Shown: positions 31,024-33,420 of the stretch, piece after piece
Numbering within the stretch: the stretch's first letter is position 1
Layout: each line of letters begins with the position of its first letter
Source: UBA10649 sp964597445
Lineage (GTDB): Bacteria; Actinomycetota; Actinomycetes; S36-B12
Reading direction: 5' to 3'
Length of the DNA stretch: 33,420 nucleotides
NCBI GenBank assembly: GCA_964597445.1
Contig: CAZQXO010000022.1
Span: forward strand, 1 to 33,420
Made by a program: the position numbers and the translations under genes
Notes under the pieces: model-generated
Told to the model about the DNA's origin: nothing
The model's database searches: none
What the model saw: the letters and a program-made list of their open reading frames with translations, nothing else

Positions 31024-32760
31024 TCACGCGGTACCGACCACCCGCACAGTTCCCGCAGACCCGTCGAGCTCGACCGTCGTACCCGTCGGCAGGGTCTTGC
31101 TCGCGTTGGCGAGCGAGACCACGCACGGCACACCGAGCTCCCGGCTGACGATCACCGCGTGGCTCGCCTGGGCGCCGATCTCGCAGATGACGGCACTGGC
31201 GATCATGAACAGCGGCACCCAGGAGGGATCCGTCGTCGTGCACACCAGGATCTCGCCGGGCTCCAGGGAGTCGGCATCGGCGAGGTCGAGGATGACGCGC
31301 GTCTTCGCTGTCACCGTGCCGGGTGAGCCGCCGATGCCCTTCATCTCGGTGCCCGCCGCAGCCGCGGCGCCCACGGCGGACGCCGTGCGCTTGGCCCAGC
31401 TGCTGATCGGGGGAATCGGCTCACCTCGCATCACGAGGTAGGGCGGCTCGAGCTCGCGGAGCGTCAGCCACTGGCCGTGGCGCTGGGCAAGCGTGTCCGT
31501 GAAGGCAGACGGATCAGCGACGAACGCATCGAGCTCGCTCTCGAGCAGCTGGAACACGTGCATCGGATCGGCGAGGTGCCCACGCTCGTGCATGCGGCGG
31601 CCGAGTTCGCGGAAGGCAAGCTTCGGCTCCTGCATCAGCTTGACGGTCGCGTTCTTGCCGGCCTCGCGCAGCCGGTACGACATCTGGCCCGAGGCGATTC
31701 CGGCCGCGAGGAGGCCCGACGTCGCCTCATCGCCAGCCACGGCCGCCGTCAGTTCCGCCACAGCGGCCTCACGGCGCTTGGCTGCCTCCCCTGCACGTGC
31801 GGACGGCGACATCGAGTCGTCCTGGCGACGGACCCGCTCGATCATCTGGTACGCGAGGGTCGGATTGATCAGCCAGGTGTCGGCGCTGATCTCCCACTCG
31901 TTGACGCCTCGGTGACCGAAGCTCAGCAGGAGATCCGTGAACGCGGCATTGAAGGCGACCGCGTCGGCGTTGGCGGCGAGTCGCTCCGCGAGCCCGTCGA
32001 CCCCGGCATCGAACTCGGCACTCAGGGCCGGTGATGCGACGACCATGCGCGACAGGGCCCAGACCCGCTCGGGCAGACCGGCCGAGGCCACGTCGCCGAG
32101 CGCGGCGAAGATCTGGATCGCAAGATCCGGCTTGCCCACCGCATCCGCGACGCCCTGCACGATCTGCGGTCCAACGGTTGCCCCGATGACGACCTGCGCG
32201 TAGGCATCCCAGCCCGGGCGCTGCCAGCGGGCGGACGTGCGTCCGTAGTCGACGAGCTCGGCATCGGAGATCGAGGCGAGGTCCGGACGGCTCGCGACCC
32301 AGGCCTCCGCCTGCGCGACGTACTCGTCACTCAGCTTCTGCTGGGAGCCACCCAGGATGGCGCCGAAGGACTCCCCGAGCTTGGCGGAGCACGCCTCGTT
32401 GTCGTCCCGGGGGTCATGCTTGTACGGAGGGACCGTGGGGTTCTGCCCGAAGAAGGAGATGTCGATCGCGTCCGGGGTCGCACCCGGCATGCGGTAGCCG
32501 AAGACGCGTCCCAGCGAGACCTGGTTGTAGAAGTAGCCGCCCCAGCAGCCGTACGTCTCCGGCTGGTCCCAGAGGAACTCGTCCTCGGTGAACGTCCCGA
32601 GCGCGATCCAGGCATCGGCCGTGCCCGGGACCATGCCCTGTTCCCACGTGAGGGTCCAGTTCAGCGGCGTGAACGGATCGGGGCCCACCTCGTCAGCGTT
32701 GGCCCGGGTATAGAGCGGGAAGCGCTCACTCGGCTCGGTGTCAGTGATCCAGGTGTCCAT
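31024..32760 (-). CDS. Rph-like PEP-utilising protein lacking the ATP-grasp domain (copy 2)
   Basis: 578 residues; AAGGAG four bases before the ATG. Same architecture as copy 1: opening WITDTEPSERFPLYTRANADEVGPDPFTPL, a long helical middle (including SFGHRGVNEWEIS, matching EFGYRGPSEWDLG in copy 1), and a C-terminal phospho-histidine domain GEILVCTTTDPSWVPLF...ASHAVIVSRELGVP with H534. The copies are diverged, not a recent duplication. There is no ATP-grasp domain and no glycine-rich nucleotide loop. Phenylphosphate synthase is a known case in which the histidine-bearing and ATP-binding parts are separate proteins; the ATP part is not encoded in this window. Second gene of the operon, after the SnoaL-like gene. 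Confidence 0.85.
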   Translation of the reverse strand: MDTWITDTEPSERFPLYTRANADEVGPDPFTPLNWTLTWEQGMVPGTADAWIALGTFTEDEFLWDQPETYGCWGGYFYNQVSLGRVFGYRMPGATPDAIDISFFGQNPTVPPYKHDPRDDNEACSAKLGESFGAILGGSQQKLSDEYVAQAEAWVASRPDLASISDAELVDYGRTSARWQRPGWDAYAQVVIGATVGPQIVQGVADAVGKPDLAIQIFAALGDVASAGLPERVWALSRMVVASPALSAEFDAGVDGLAERLAANADAVAFNAAFTDLLLSFGHRGVNEWEISADTWLINPTLAYQMIERVRRQDDSMSPSARAGEAAKRREAAVAELTAAVAGDEATSGLLAAGIASGQMSYRLREAGKNATVKLMQEPKLAFRELGRRMHERGHLADPMHVFQLLESELDAFVADPSAFTDTLAQRHGQWLTLRELEPPYLVMRGEPIPPISSWAKRTASAVGAAAAAGTEMKGIGGSPGTVTAKTRVILDLADADSLEPGEILVCTTTDPSWVPLFMIASAVICEIGAQASHAVIVSRELGVPCVVSLANASKTLPTGTTVELDGSAGTVRVVGTA

Positions 32761-32831
32761 GACGCTCCTTCAACTCGGGTCTGTCCTGCTCGGCGGGTGT
32801 GCGCAGATCGGAGTGCTGCTGGTGGAGGGTG

Positions 32832-33281
32832 CTAGCCGGAGATGACGGCCCGATCGCCCTGCTTCCACATGCGGTCCAGCCGGCGGTAGGCGATCCGCCA
32901 GCCGTCGGGCGTGCGCACCACCTTGTCGTAGTACTCGCCGCCGAGAAAGTAGTGCTTCACCGGACCGGGTGCCGACTCCCGGATGTGCTGGGAGATCAGG
33001 TACGTCCGGACCTCCGCCTCGTCTCCGTCGGCCGAGAATTCCACGAGGCTCTTGCCCACGAGGTGCTGGGTGGCATCGAGGTGGCCGATGGTGCCGGAGA
33101 TCATCTCCCGGATCGCCGCCGGCCCCGTCGGGCTGCCGAGGCCGCCGGCGTCAAAGGTCGCGTCAGCCGTGAAGATGGCGTCCAGCTCCTCGAAGTTCCG
33201 GTAGTCGAGGGCTCGGGCGTACCTCGCCAGAAGGTCGTCGATCTCGATCCGGTCGCTGATCTGCTGGGTATCCAAGGTCAC
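32832..33281 (-). CDS. SnoaL-like (NTF2 fold) protein
   Basis: 149 residues from a GTG at 33281. The core IEIDDLLARYARALDYRNFEELDAIFTADATFDAGGLG followed by a beta-rich half ending GWRIAYRRLDRMWKQGD fits SnoaL_4 proteins. No Shine-Dalgarno is present; a TAGTTT box ends seven bases upstream, so translation is probably leaderless. Like the SnoaL gene at 3061-3597 it heads an operon containing a histidine phosphatase, so the two operons may act on related compounds. Such folds also form the beta subunits of Rieske dioxygenases, a possible role here given the Rieske alpha gene in the same operon. Confidence 0.85.
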   Translation of the reverse strand: MTLDTQQISDRIEIDDLLARYARALDYRNFEELDAIFTADATFDAGGLGSPTGPAAIREMISGTIGHLDATQHLVGKSLVEFSADGDEAEVRTYLISQHIRESAPGPVKHYFLGGEYYDKVVRTPDGWRIAYRRLDRMWKQGDRAVISG

Positions 33282-33288
33282 GTGCGAG

Positions 33289-33294
33289 AAACTA
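33289..33294 (-). promoter_or_regulatory. Candidate -10 box TAGTTT for the Rph-like/Rieske operon
   Basis: Minus strand TAGTTT, then seven bases, then GTG: the spacing of a leaderless promoter. The 8-mer CTAGTTTC also occurs at 3626-3633, upstream of the other SnoaL-headed operon. Confidence 0.5.
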
Positions 33295-33302
33295 GACAGT
33301 GA

Positions 33303-33328
33303 CTCCGGTTATTGCAAGGATTCCGGAG
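33303..33328. promoter_or_regulatory. CTCCGG...CCGGAG inverted repeat in the divergent promoter region
   Basis: Six-base perfect arms separated by 14 AT-richer bases, between the leaderless operon and the plus-strand gene at 33369. A possible operator; no regulator can be named. Confidence 0.3.
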
Positions 33329-33368
33329 AAGTCCCCACCCATCCCCCCTCAACGGATCTGGAGCCCCC

Positions 33369-33420
33369 ATGGCCGAGCAGGCGAAGAACTGGGAGGACGT
33401 CACCTCCTACACCCTCGATC
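33369..33420 (+). CDS. Truncated CDS at the right edge, function not recognisable
   Basis: ATG with GGAG five bases upstream, translating as MAEQAKNWEDVTSYTLD before the window ends. Seventeen residues are too few for a family assignment. Divergent from the SnoaL/Rph-like/Rieske operon, so it may share its regulation. Confidence 0.55.
   Translation, partial: MAEQAKNWEDVTSYTLD

Noticed and set aside
30950..31027. N-terminal extension of the histidine phosphatase to a GTG at 31027
   Set aside because: It would give a neat GTGA overlap with the upstream gene, but adds a proline-rich stretch foreign to the family; kept only as an alternative.

Overview
This is a high-GC window with many GTG starts, GTGA/ATGA stop-start overlaps and apparently leaderless genes. 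It also carries a steroid-type Ltp/DUF35/acyl-CoA dehydrogenase set. Together these point to an Actinomycetota chromosome; I cannot name a genus. No rRNA, tRNA, CRISPR array, transposase or phage gene was seen. Two 100-base N runs are each flanked by an identical 55-bp duplication, so the piece looks like a short-read (probably metagenomic) scaffold whose contigs really overlap there. Both interrupted junctions can be closed on paper.

Layout. (1) 1-3597, minus strand: SnoaL-like protein, MptpB-like phosphatase, aldehyde dehydrogenase, histidine phosphatase and the start of a DUF554 membrane protein, read as one operon. A divergent GntR/HutC-type regulator follows at 3687-4573 (interrupted by gap 1). 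(2) 4622-8846, minus strand: a Rieske oxygenase alpha subunit and two related sugar-type ABC substrate-binding proteins, the genes separated by strong terminators. (3) 9028-14871: an acyl-CoA dehydrogenase (plus) converges on a tightly coupled minus operon encoding a 71-aa protein, an MDR reductase, a DUF35 protein, an Ltp-type thiolase and a second acyl-CoA dehydrogenase. A VOC protein diverges from that operon. (4) 15042-19125, minus strand: 2-oxoacid dehydrogenase E1alpha, E1beta and E2 plus a divergent histidine phosphatase. (5) 19217-22623: a ThuA-like protein (plus), then a sugar-type ABC permease and ATPase (minus). (6) 22703-25869, minus strand: a 204-aa protein of unknown function coupled to a PPDK-like protein with a degraded ATP-binding domain. 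(7) 26058-27104, plus strand: a zinc alcohol dehydrogenase. (8) 27224-33281, minus strand: SnoaL-like protein, Rph-like PEP-utilising protein, histidine phosphatase, Rieske oxygenase and a second Rph-like protein. A truncated gene starts at 33369 (plus).

How it may work together. The content suits a catabolic island for an organic substrate: uptake (two binding proteins plus a separately encoded permease and ATPase), ring or side-chain attack (two Rieske oxygenases), oxidation (alcohol and aldehyde dehydrogenases), CoA-linked chain shortening (acyl-CoA dehydrogenases, Ltp/DUF35 retro-aldolase-like pair) and oxoacid decarboxylation (E1/E2). The unusual component is a set of three PEP-utilising proteins that keep the phospho-histidine domain but lack, or have degraded, the ATP-grasp domain. 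They sit beside histidine phosphatases and a Rieske oxygenase. A near-identical promoter element (TAGGACGTnCAnGTAnnTT) before both binding proteins and the ThuA gene, with a weaker match before the PPDK-like pair, suggests these scattered units form one regulon. The substrate is not determined by the sequence.
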